Of a stretch of DNA of 64,000 nucleotides, positions 9,952-21,300 are shown one piece after another. The notes under the pieces were generated by a model, which worked only from the letters and a program-made list of their open reading frames with translations, had not been told where the DNA came from and searched no databases. This DNA comes from Rariloculus sp965263005. Its GTDB lineage: Bacteria > Pseudomonadota > Gammaproteobacteria > Steroidobacterales > Rariloculaceae. Each line of letters starts with the position of its first letter. Positions within the stretch are counted from its first letter, which is position 1. A program made the translations under genes and the position numbers. Location: NCBI RefSeq assembly GCF_965263005.1, contig NZ_OZ253579.1, forward strand, positions 62,001 through 126,000. The letters are read 5' to 3'.

Positions 9952-10668
9952 TCAGCGATTGTCCCACTGCTGCTGCATCCAGTCGCCGGCTTGCTTCAGT
10001 GGTCTGATGTAGCTGCCCATGGAGTAGTGGCTGATGCCGGAAAGCTCGGTGAACTCCGTCGGATGGCCGCGCTCCGCGAGCGTGTCCGCCGCCGCGCGGG
10101 CCGGACCGATTGGCACCAGCTCGTCGTCGCGGCTGTGGATCACGTGCACCGGCATCGACCCGATACGATCGAGCGGATTGTCACGCGGCGCGCTGGCGAT
10201 CGGGATGGCGCCCGAGAAGCGTTCCGGGTGGTGCGTGGCCATGAACCAGGTGCCGGCGCCCCCCATGCTGAACCCGGTCACCAGGATCCGGTCCCGGTCG
10301 ATCTCGTAGCGTTCCAGCACATCGTCGAGGAGAAACAGCACCGACTCCTCGGCCGACGGCACGGACCAGCGCCGGTTCGGCGAGTCGGGCGCCACGACGA
10401 TGGCGCCCCAGTCGCGCAGCGCCGGCTCGACGATCTGATAAAGGAACGGCCCGCCGCGGCTGCCACCCCCAGGGTGGAGCGCCAGAACCAGCGGGCGTGG
10501 CTCGCCGTCCCGCAGGTTGCGGGGGACGGAAATCGTGTAGATCATCGGGCCGTGTCCGGGCACGTCGATTGTGGCGGACTCGATGAGGGGCGTACTACCG
10601 GACTGGGCCAGGGTAGCGGTCGACATCGCAAGTAGCGCCAGGAGCACGGGCAGGCTGTAAAGCTTCAT
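9952..10668 (-). CDS. Secreted alpha/beta-hydrolase (PHB-depolymerase/dienelactone-hydrolase-like)
   Basis: A 238-residue exported hydrolase. The signal peptide is MKLYSLPVLLALLAMSTATLAQ. The pattern PLVLALHPGGGSRGG gives the oxyanion hole, GFSMGGAGTW the nucleophile serine near residue 136, HSRDDELVP the acid near 185, and SGISHYSM the histidine near 222. This layout is shared by polyhydroxybutyrate-depolymerase-type esterases and prolyl-oligopeptidase relatives. The same frame is open much further upstream to 11397, but that part is antisense to the next gene and is not real; the signal peptide fixes the start at ATG 10668. It is divergent from the esterase at 10900. Confidence 0.82.
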   Translation of the reverse strand: MKLYSLPVLLALLAMSTATLAQSGSTPLIESATIDVPGHGPMIYTISVPRNLRDGEPRPLVLALHPGGGSRGGPFLYQIVEPALRDWGAIVVAPDSPNRRWSVPSAEESVLFLLDDVLERYEIDRDRILVTGFSMGGAGTWFMATHHPERFSGAIPIASAPRDNPLDRIGSMPVHVIHSRDDELVPIGPARAAADTLAERGHPTEFTELSGISHYSMGSYIRPLKQAGDWMQQQWDNR

Positions 10669-10899
10669 GTCCGGTGATGATAGTGCAACTGGAGGCGGCC
10701 TGACTATCCGCACGCGCCGCAATTCCGAGGCTCGCACGCGCGGCGGCGGACGCCTGGCGAGCATGGTGCGGTAAATCAACCAGTCCGGTTGCGGGCAGGA
10801 AGCTATTAGCGAGGTCGGCGGCAGTTTCGTCTTCATAGGTCTCCATCCGAGGTTCGATGTATAGTGGCCCGAACCGGAATTTATACCGGAGGTTGTCCC

Positions 10900-11934
10900 A
10901 TGAAGAGATGGAGTTTTTTCGCGGCTCTGGGCCTGTTCTTTCTCGTACGGGTTGCGGATGCGCAGGAGCCTCAGGCGGCGCTGGGGACCCTGGAACGCAT
11001 CAATGTCTTCGGTGCGTCTCTCGAAGGCAATCTGATGGGCGAGTCGGTATCGCCGGAGGTATCGGTCTACCTGCCGGCCAGCTACAACAGCGAGGCAAAC
11101 CGCCGATATCCGGTGGTATATATCCTTCATGGATACACGGGAACCGACCAGGGCTGGTTCGGGCCCGAAGGCCGGCGCCAGTCCGATCTGATCGCCGATC
11201 GCGTCTTTGCCGGCGGCGGCGCGCAGGAAATGATCCTTGTCATGCCCAACTGCTACAACGCTTACGGGGGGTGCATGTACGCCAACTCGGCGACGTCCGG
11301 CTACTGGGAAGACTACATTTCCGCCGATCTGGTCGCCTATGTGGACAACCACTATCGGACCATTCCGGTTCGTGCCGCGCGCGGCCTGGCCGGACACTCG
11401 ATGGGCGGTTATGGAGTCATGCGTATCGGAATGAATCGGCCCGACGTTTTTTCCTCGCTCTATGCGTTGAGTTCCTGTTGTCTTAACGAAATGAGCCCCC
11501 GTGGCGGGGAGCGCGCGCTGGCGATGGAACGGATAAAGACAGCCGAGGATCTTGCCGAGGCGAACCGAGCATTACGGACCTTTGCGGTCACCGCCGCCTG
11601 GGCTCCGAACCCTGAAAACCCCCCTTTCTACTTTGACCTGCCGACGAAGAACGGCGAAGTCATCCCGGAAGTCGCGGCCCGGTTCGCGGTAAATTCGCCC
11701 ATGGCCATGCTCGATTCGCACGCCGGCGCCTTGAGAAAGATGACCGCGATAATGATGGACGTCGGCGAACAGGACGGGCTGATTGGCGCCAACAGGGCGC
11801 TCAGCGAAGCCATGACCAGGTTCGGGGTCCACCACACGTTCGAGACGTACGAAGGAGACCATTCGAACCGGATCTCTGAACGCTTCGAAAAAAGTGTATT
11901 GCCGTTCTTCTCACGGCACCTGATGTTCGAGTGA
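10900..11934 (+). CDS. Secreted esterase of the esterase D / S-formylglutathione hydrolase type
   Basis: A 344-residue exported esterase. It opens with a signal peptide (MKRWSFFAALGLFFLVRVADAQ). The core shows SVYLPASYN, YPVVYILHGYTG, the nucleophile motif GHSMGGYGVMRIG near residue 180, an acid candidate in MDVGEQDGL and the catalytic histidine in YEGDHSNRI near 330. The pattern matches the family of esterase D, FrmB and the mycolyl-transferase-like esterases. Start ATG 10900 has GGAGG seven bases upstream, which outranks the in-frame codon at 10864. Two cysteines in SSCCLNE and one in NCYNAYGGC could form disulfides in the periplasm. It adds to the dense set of secreted hydrolases at this locus. 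Confidence 0.85.
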   Translation: MKRWSFFAALGLFFLVRVADAQEPQAALGTLERINVFGASLEGNLMGESVSPEVSVYLPASYNSEANRRYPVVYILHGYTGTDQGWFGPEGRRQSDLIADRVFAGGGAQEMILVMPNCYNAYGGCMYANSATSGYWEDYISADLVAYVDNHYRTIPVRAARGLAGHSMGGYGVMRIGMNRPDVFSSLYALSSCCLNEMSPRGGERALAMERIKTAEDLAEANRALRTFAVTAAWAPNPENPPFYFDLPTKNGEVIPEVAARFAVNSPMAMLDSHAGALRKMTAIMMDVGEQDGLIGANRALSEAMTRFGVHHTFETYEGDHSNRISERFEKSVLPFFSRHLMFE

Positions 11935-12329
11935 ATCGTTGAAGGTTGGCGTCGCCCCGTTGCCCTGCGCCAGCCGCGCAGATTGGCGCTGAGCGGCTCA
12001 GACGCCCGAGCGCAACGACCGCAAGCCAACCGACAATAGTGGCGTGTCATCGTCCGGTTCCTGTGGCGCAGGAATGGACGTGACGATCGGTCGGGATTAT
12101 TCGCCGCCTGCGGCGGTTCACCCCTTACCGGGCCGCTCGGCGCTTCATTACGCGGATAACAGCCGCCTGCCCGCGGCGCTAAACGAAACCGGCCGCACGC
12201 ACCGCTACCGGCACTTCGCATGACCCCTCACGGCGGCCCGCGCACGGCTCGCGGCGGCTGATGCGGCTCGTTACACCGCTCCTACCGCCCGACTCACACC
12301 GGCTATCCATGTCAGTGTCAGCCTGACGT
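11935..12329. other. Intergenic stretch between two convergent genes
   Basis: About 395 bases between the 3' ends of the esterase and the giant adhesin. I see no gene. A short CGCCG/CGGCG hairpin occurs near 12100 but without a T run, so no clear terminator can be called. Confidence 0.5.
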
Positions 12330-15300
12330 TCACCAGCGAAATGCGCCGCGAAGCTGCACGGCCCGCTCGGGCGCGCCGCGCCCGTTGTCGAGCCGCCCGA
12401 ACTCCAACCCCGCCTCGAGGTTGGGACCGGACGTGAGCCTGACGCCCATGCGCAGCGACTGCGCCCCGCCGTCGGCCGACTCCGCACCGAGGAACGGCAT
12501 CCACAGCGCGTCGGTCTTGCGGCGGCCCGTGAACCCGTAGCCCAGTTCCGCCTGGAACCGCTGCGCCGCGTTCATCGCCGCGCCCCGCACCAGGCCGCTC
12601 GCGTCCTGACGGCTCCACAGCGACTGCACGCCGCTCTGCGTCGCGCCCCAGGCCGAACCGAGGTTCATCGACAGCCCCCGGCCATCGCTGCGGGGCTGGT
12701 ACCGGATCGAACCGCTGAAGCCCCATTCCTCGTACTCGGTATCCTCGTGGGCGAGCAACATCCGCCCCTTGACCTCGACCGCCAGCGCGCCGGCCGCGTA
12801 ACCCAGCCCAGCGCCGATTTCAAGTCCCGCGCCGGTCTCGGCATCGCCGTCGTCGTATCGAAGACCCGCTTCGAGCGTTGGTTTGAGCACGCCGCCCGTG
12901 GCCATCGGCATCGAGCCGGAGCCCTCCAACATCACCCGCACCCGGCTCGTCGCCCCGGTGGCGCCCATCAGGTTCTCCACCGAGTCCGACACCGTCTCGC
13001 TCACCCGCACATCGGACACCACCGCGAGCTCGAACGCGCCGAACCGGCTCGAGCGTACCGAGAACACCCCGCGGCCGCCGAACGCCGCCATGGCGGTCTC
13101 AATATCCGTCTCGATGCCCGTCTCCGCCCCCTCGGGCGTGAGCCGCAACGCGCCCGACCCGTAGCCGAGTACGCCCCAGAAGCTCGTGCGATCGTTCACC
13201 TCGTAGCGCGCGAACGGGTGCAGGCTCGTCAGCGTGCTCGTCACCGCACCGCCCGCGGCCTCCGGATGCGTGTACACACCGTCTCCCTCGGAGTACGACA
13301 GCGCCAAGCCGCCGTGCCAGCGGCCCCAGCGGCTGTCCGCCCCGAGCGTGGCCGTGGCCACCTCGCCGTCGAGCGACAACGGCCCGTCGGCACCGCGGAA
13401 GCGCGTAGCCGCGGTATTGCCCCACGCCGACCAGTTACCGAGCCAGCCCGTGCCGCCGCCCGGTCCGTCCTCGTCCCCGGGCCGCTTCGAATAGAAGAAC
13501 GAACTGCCCATCAGCCCGTTGCGCAGGTCCGGAAGACCCAGCGCGCCGGCGAGGGCGCCGCGCGCCGCGGAGAGCCCGCCGCGCGGGGCCGAACGGCTGT
13601 CCGCGGGACCGCCGCCCAAAAGACCGCTACCCGAAAGACCGCCGCCTGCAAGGTCGCTACCCGAAAGACCGCCGCCCGCAAGACCGCTACCCGGAAGACC
13701 GCCGCCGGCAGGGTTGCCCGCGATACCGCTGCCGGCAAGTCCGCCGCCCGCAGGGCTGCCGACTGCAAGGCCAAGGCTTTCGGCCTTGAGCCGGTCCATG
13801 CGCGCCCAGGCGCTTTCGGGGTCGAGGCGGGGATCGATGGCCGCGGGCCCGGCCTCCAGGGCGTTGAAGCTGTCCCGGACCCGGTCGAAGTCGAACAGGT
13901 TCTCCACGCGCCGCCCGCCGATCGTCAGGTGCGTCTGCGGGCGTGCCTCGGCGCCGCTTCGCCAGCGCCCCTCGATCGCCGCCACCGCGTGGTCCGAGGC
14001 CGTGCGCCCGAACCGGGCCAGCCATGCCTTGGGCATCAGATCGGTGTTCTGGATCGTCCCGATCCCCAGGTAGTCCTCCCGAATCACGCCTTCCGTCCGG
14101 TCCAGCACCAGCAACATCTTCTCGTTGCCCTCGTCGTGGGCGTCGTCCAGCACCGGCACCGAGACCGTCTTCTCCGTTTCGCCCGCCCGGAACGTCAGCG
14201 TCCCGCTCGTGGCCGTGTAGTCCGAGCCCGCCCGCGCGCTGCCGTCCGCGGTGCGATAGTCCACCTTCACCTCAACCGATGCCACCTCGTTCAACGTCAC
14301 CGCGAACTCCAGCTTCGCCCCCGGCGCCTCGCGTACCTTTGCGTCCGCCACCGAGACCGTCACCGTCGTCAAGCCCGTCGTGAAGCCCGACGCCGACCCG
14401 CCGGTATCCTCCGGCGCCGCGGCATCCTCCGGCGCCGCGCCGTCCTCGATCCGACCCGTCGCCTCGCCGACCGTCGAGAACAGCGGCCCGTAGGGCCAAT
14501 CCGACTCGATGTCCGAGAGCCGCAGCCGCACCGTCTCCGATTCCTCCGCATCGTCGTCGCTCAGCACCTCGACACCGACCGTCTTCTCCGTCTCGCCCGC
14601 CTCGAAGGTGAGCGTGCCGCTCGCGGGCGTGTAGTCGTCCTCGCCCGCCTTCGCCGTGCCGTCCGCGGTCGCGTATTTGACCGTCACCTCGAAGTGCGAC
14701 GCCGGCTGCAGCGTCACCCGGAACTCAAGCGTCCCGCCCTCGTGCGCCGCGTCGAACCCCCGCACCCGCAGCGCCGGACGCATCGGGTCCTGCGGCGAGG
14801 ACCACAGCGAACCCGGGTGCCCAAGCCGCGCCTTCAGACCCTGCTCGTTGCGGATCGCCCCGCCGTTCGCCGCCAGAGTGTTCGCCACCACCTCCACGCC
14901 GCGCACCGTCCGGTCCGATGCCCTCAACTCGTACTCGAACGTCAGCTTTTTCGTGCCCGATCCCCTCGTGTACGCCGCCGTGCGAACCGGGGTGCGAAGC
15001 CCCCGCTCGTCGCCGAGCCGCAACCCGATCGTCGGCGTGCCGCCCGCCGTGTCCACCACCACCTCGTCGAAGAACGTCACCCGCACCCGGATCCGCTCAC
15101 CCGCGCTCCACGCATGGTCCGCGCCACCGTCCAGCACCACCTCCACCGGACCCGCCTGCGTCTGCTCGAGCGTCGTTTCGCTGCCGCCGCCCTCGAGCGT
15201 GCGGATCGCCCCGTCGCGGTCCAGCAGCCCGTTGTCCACCACCACCACGTGATTGGCCCCGGCGTCGGCCGCCGTCACCGTGTAGACGAACGTCAGCGTG

Positions 15301-18300
15301 TCCGTGCCCGATCCGACCGTGTACTGCGCCACCGCCGAGGACCGGAACTCCCTCTCTTCGGGCGCGTTGTCGAAGAACGCCAGCGCCAGCACCGGCGCCC
15401 GGCCCCCGTCGGGTACCTGCACCCTCACCGGGAGGCGGAACTTCACCTGCACCTCAACCCGTTCCCCGCGATCCCACACCCCGTTCGCGCCCGGCCCGGT
15501 CACCTCCAGATCCCCCACCTCCGTCGTCGCCGGCGCCGAGGTCCGGCCACTGCCCAACCGCGACCACGCGCTCGACGACTGCCCGTCCAGTGTCCGCACC
15601 TGCACCTGGTACGCGGTGTTCGGTACAAGCCCCGCGATCGTCGTGCTGGTGGCGCTCCCGGCGTGCGCCCAGTCGTTCCACGCGCCATTCAAGCCCTCCC
15701 GGTAGCGCACGTCGTAGCCGCTGATCGTCTGCCCGCCGCCGAGCCCGGGCACCGTCCAGCTCACATCCAGGCTCGTGTGCAAGCCCACCGTCGCCGTCAC
15801 CTCCGGACGCCCGGGCACGGTCGATGAATTCGTGCTCACCGCATCGGAGGGGTCCGAGAAGGCGCTCGGCGTCTCGCCGTTGAACGCCCGCACCCGCACC
15901 TGGTACTCCGTGCCCGCCGTCAGCCCGGTGATGGTCCTGGTCACGCCGGCGCCGTTGTGCGTGAAGTTGACCCAGCCGCTCGTGCCCTCGCGGTACTGCA
16001 CGCGGTAGCCGGTGATGTCGGGGCCGCCGTTCCGCCCCGGCTTCGTCCAGCGCGCCGCCAGGCTCGTGTGCGAGCCCGAGACCGCCGCCAGCGTCGGCTT
16101 GGCCGGTGTGTCCGGCTGCTCGTCCTCGTCCGTGACGTTGATGGTCACGTTGACGGTGGCGCTCGCCGTGGCGTCCGACGCCGTCACCGTCGACGCCGTC
16201 ACCGTCACCGAGTAGGAATTTATCGTCGCCTCGTAGTCGTAGGTCACTCCGGATTTGGTCTGGATCTGGCCCGAGGTGGAGACGATGTCGAACAACGACG
16301 CGTCCGTGCCTTCCAGGGTGTAGGTCAGCGTGTCGCCGGGGTCGGCGGCGTCCGCCGTCACCCGGTCGCCGACGTTCGTGCCCGCGGCGCTGTTCTCGGG
16401 CACCTCGCGCATCAGATCGGTCTCGGAGAAGACCGGGGCGTTAGCGGCCGAATTCGTGCGCACCGCGTCGGAGGCGTCCGACCAGGCGCTCGGCGTCTCG
16501 CCGTTGAGCGCCTGCACCCGCACCTGGTGCTCCGTGTCCTCCGTCAGCCCGGTGATCGTCAAGGTGACGACCGCTGTGAGTGAACCAAATATCCACGTGC
16601 CCGTCGTGCCCTCGCGGTACTCCACGCTGTAGCTGGTGATCTCCGGGCCGCCGTTCAGCCCCGGCTCGGTCCAGCTCGCGACCAGTCTCGTGGTCGAGCC
16701 CGAGACCGCCGACAGCGTCGGTTTGGCCGGTGTGTCCGGCTGCTCGTCCGCGTCCATCACCGTCACCGTGATGGTCTGGGTCCTCGTCAGCTCCCGGTCG
16801 GCCGTGCCGCTGGTCGCCTGCACCGTCACCAGATAGGCGTTGTCGGTGTTCGCGTCCTGCGGGTCCTCGTAGTTGGGCGCCGCCTGGAACGTCAGCACGC
16901 CGGAGTTGTTGATGGAGAACAGCGCCTGGTCCGCGCCGCCGCTGAACGCATAGCCGGTGATGGCGTCGCCCGTGTCGTTGTCCTCCGCCGCCACCGTGCC
17001 CACCGCCGTCTGGTTCTCCGCCGGGTTGAAGGTCGCACTTGAGGTGAACGACGGCGCCGCGTTCGCGTCCGTCGAGCCGCTGCCCGAAGCGGACCAGCCG
17101 CCCGTGCCCTCGGCGTTCGTCGCCCGCACCTGCACCTGGTAGCTCGTGTCCTCCTCAAGCCCCGTGAGGATCGCCGTGAGGGCGGTGCCGATGTGGCTGC
17201 CGTCACTCCACGGCGCGCTCGTGCCCGCCCGGTACTGCACGTCGTAGTCCGTGATCGCCGGACCGGCGTTGTCCGGCGCCGACCAGGTCACCGTCAGGCT
17301 CGTCACCGACGCCGGCGACACCGACGGCGCATCCGGCGCACCCGGCGCCTCGGTGTCGTCGTCCCTCACCGTCACCGTGATGGTCTGGGTCCCCGTCTGC
17401 TCCCGGTCGCCCGTGCCGCTGGTCGCCTGCACCACCACCACATAGGCGTTGTCGGTGTTCGCGTCCTGCGGGTCCTCGTAGTTGGGCGCCGCCTGGAACG
17501 TCAGCACGCCGGAGTTGTTGATGGAGAACAGCGCCTGGTCCGCGCCGCCGTTAAGCGTGTAGCCGGTCACGGCGTCAGTCGTGTCGCTGTCCTGCGCCTC
17601 CACCGTGCCCACCGCCGTCTGGTTCTCCGCCGGGTTGAAGGTCGCCGAAGAGGTGAACGACGGCGCCGCGTTCGCGTCCGTCGCGCCGCTGCCCGAAGCG
17701 GACCAGCCGCCCGTGCCCTCGGCGTTCGTCGCCCGCACCTGCACGTCGTACTCCGTGTCCTCCAGAAGCCCCGTGAGGATCGCCGTGAGGGCGGTGCCGA
17801 TGTGGCTGCCGTCACTCCACGGCGCGCTCGTGCCCGCCCGGTACTGCACATCGTAGTCCGTGATCTCCGGGCCGGCGTTGTCCGGCGCCGACCAGTTCAC
17901 GTTCAGGCTCGTCACCGACGCCGGCGACACCGACGGCGCATCCGGCGCACCCGGCGCCTCGGTGTCGTCGTCCATCACCGTCACCGTGATGGTCTGGTCC
18001 GCGGTCATCACCCGCGCGTCCTTACCGCTGGTCGCCTGCACCACCACCACATAGGCGTTGTCGGTGTTCGCGTCCTGCGGGTCCTCGTAGTTGGGCGCCG
18101 CCTGGAACGTCAGCACGCCCGACGTCGAGCCGATAGAGAACAGCGCCTGGTCCGCGCCGCCGCTGAGCGCGTAGTCGGTGATGGCGTCCCCGTCGCTGTC
18201 CTCCACCCGGACCGTCCCCACCGCGGTCTGGTTCTCCGCCGGGTTGAACATCGCCGCCGAGGTGAATGTCGGCGCCGCGTTCGGCGCCACGTCGTTGTCG

Positions 18301-21300
18301 ACGATCGTGCCGATGGCGGAGTTGTCCTCGAGCCTCGCGTTCGACGCGCTCCCCAGGGTCACCTCGAAGGTCTCGTCGCTCTCGACGAGCGCGTCGTCGA
18401 CCACGCCGACCTGAAGCTGCGCCGTCGTCTGCCCCGGCGGGAACGTCACAAACCCATTCTGCGGGAAACTGGTGAAGTCCTCCTCTTCCGCCGTCTGACC
18501 GCTGTTCAGGAACGTACCCCAGCCCACCGTCACCGTCCTGCCGCTCTCCGGCGTCAGCGTCACCGTGAACTCCACGTTGGACTCCTCGGGCGCCGACATA
18601 TCGGCGATGATCAGCGCCGGCCGCGCGTCGTCGTCGGTGATCGTGCCCGTCGCGGTGGTCGCATCCGCTGCCAGCGTCGCGTTCGACGACGGGCTCGACA
18701 GCGCCACCGTGAAGGTCTCGTTGTACTCGTCGAGGGCGTCCTCGGCCGTCGCCACAGTGAACGTCGCCGCCGTCTCGCCCTTGGGGACGGTCACCGACCC
18801 CGTCGTCGATTCGAGATCCGCCGCCGCCGCCTTCTCCTCGTCGCCCTCGATCGTCGACGCCGTCCAGGTCGCCGTCACGTCGTCCGTGGCCGCCGCCGAC
18901 AGCGTCACGGTGAACTCCACCGGAGCGCCCTCGGTCGCCGCCGCGTCCGCCACGCCCAGCGTCGGCGGGTCGTCGTTGTCGGTGATCGTGCCCGTCGCGG
19001 TCGCCTCTCCGAGGGTCGCGTTCGACGGACTCGACAGGGTCAGCGTGAAGGTCTCGTCGGGCTCGTCGAGGGTGTCCTCGATCGTCGCCACCGCGACGGT
19101 CGCCGTCGTTTCGCCGGGCATGAAGGTCAGCGTGTCGCTCGCCGCCGTGAAGTCCGTGTCCGAGATGGCGCTGTCGCCGGTCTCGGCCGATGTCGCCCAG
19201 TTCACCGCCACCTCCCGGCCGCTCGCCGCCGACAGCGTCACCGGGAACTCCACCGGAGCGCCCTCGGCCGCCGTCGCATCGCCCACGCTTACCGACGGCG
19301 GATCGTCGTCGTCCTGAATGGTGATGGTCGATTGCGTCTTGGCGCCCGCCGTCGCGTTCTGGAAGTCGTAGATCTCCAGCGTGAAGGTCTCGTCGGGCTC
19401 GTCGAGGTCGTCGTTGCGGATCACATCTGCCTCAGCATAGTCGACAGTAGCGCCGACGCCGATTGCGTTTGATCCCCTGATCAGGGCCCCACTCAAGTCA
19501 AGGTCCGCATCCGCCGCCGTGTCGCTGGCCAGTTCCACCCGCCGGACCTTGTACAGCACCCGCTTCTCGCTGGCCTCCGACAGCGTCACCAGGAACGGGA
19601 ATCCGAGCTCCACGTCCGCGTTATTGTTCGGGTTCTGGTCGCCCTCGATCACGGTCTGGTCCTCGACGCTGATGGTCGGCGGATCGTCGTTGTCGGTGAT
19701 CGTGCCCGTCGCGGTCGCGTCCGACGCCAGCGTCGCGTTCGCCGACGGGCTCGACAGCGTCAGCGTGAAGGTATCGTCGTCCTCGTCGGTGGAGTCGTCG
19801 ATCGTCGGCACCGTGATCGTCACCGTCGTCTGGCTCGGCATGAACCTCACCGTCTCCGTCAACGGCGACCCGAAATCCGCCGTCTCCGCGCTGTCGCCGC
19901 TCTCGATCGACGCCGTCCAGGTCACCGTCACGTCGTCCGTGGCCGCTTCCGACAGCGTGACCGTGAAGGCCACGCCATCGCTCTCGGCCGCCTCCGCGTT
20001 CGCCACGCTCAGCGTCGGCAGCACGTCGTTGTCCACGATCGTAACCGTGGCCAAAGCCTGGGTTCCCGCCGTCACGCCGTCCGGCAGCGTCCCGAAGGAG
20101 AGCGCCACGCTCTCGCCGGTTTCGACATCCGTGTCATCGGTTGCCGCCAGCGTGAAGGTCTGTTCCGTGTCGGTCGCGCCGAAGGTCACGTTCTCCGGCA
20201 CCCCCGACCAGTCCGCCCCGGTCTCGCCCGGCGGCGTCGCGCCGCCCGCGCCCGCCGCCGAGACCGGCACCGTCACCTCGCGCCCCGGCGCGGCGTCGAG
20301 CTGCACCGTCACCGCCACCGTGCCGCCTTCGTCCACCGAGTACGACCCCGCCCCGAACGACACCGCCGCCGAGCGCGGCGTCGCCGTCGCCTCGTTCGAG
20401 GAGTCGCTGACGCTACTCGACGAGCTGTACGTCCGCACCTGGAACGTGTGCAACTGCCCGCCCACCAGGCCGGTCACCGTGTAGCCGGTTAGGTTCGAAC
20501 CATCCCCTCCAAGGCTGTCGTTTTGCCCACTGTTCGGAATATCCGTCCACGCGGCGTAGTTCCCGTCCGTCTTGTACCGGTACTGGTGACGGGAAAACTT
20601 CAGTTGCGGCGCGTGCGCGTCCCAGGACAGCGCCACCTCGCCGACCCCCGCCCCCGCCGACGCCGTCAGGTTCGCCGGCTGCGGCCGTCCGGTGTCGAAA
20701 TCGGCCACGCTCACCGTGGCCGAGCCCGGGGCGCCCACCGTGTAGCCCATGCCCGCCTGCACCCTGACGGTGAGATTGCCTGGCAGCTCGGCGAGATCGT
20801 CGTTCTCCAGCGCCACCGTCAGCGCCGCCGTCGCGCCGCCCACCGCGAACGTCACCGTGCGCACCGCCGCCGCCCCGTCCGGCAACAGGTCGCGGTCCAC
20901 CTGCTGCGTCACCTCCACCGTCACCGTCAGCGTCGCCGCCGTCGACCCGGTCCGGCTCAGCGTGAAGCCGGCGTTACCTTGCACCTCGGCGTAGGAGTTT
21001 CTGTCCGCTGCGATCGTCACCATCGGCAGCGCCGCCCGCCGCAAACGCAGCGTGACGTCGGGGCCGCCGTCGGTCCAGGTCAGACCGGAATCGGTCCAAT
21101 AGTAGCCTTCGTCAATGGCATATGCGGTGGCCTCGCTCACCTTGAACGTCTTGGCGCTGGTGCCGATATAAAACTCCAGGGTGGCCACGTCATCAGTCGG
21201 AAAACTCTCGTCGAGATCTATCGACAACGCCCGCACCGGGCTGTTCCGGACGAGCAAAGAAGAAATCGTGTAGCTGTCCGACCCGATGGTGATCGTCTGG

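Noticed and set aside
10669..11397. N-terminal extension of the 9952 hydrolase frame
   Set aside because: It would run antisense through the 10900 esterase and place a signal peptide in the middle of the protein.
16780..18290. Regular repeats considered as a CRISPR array
   Set aside because: The units are 609 bases long, coding, and in phase with a protein; there are no short repeats with unique spacers and no cas genes.
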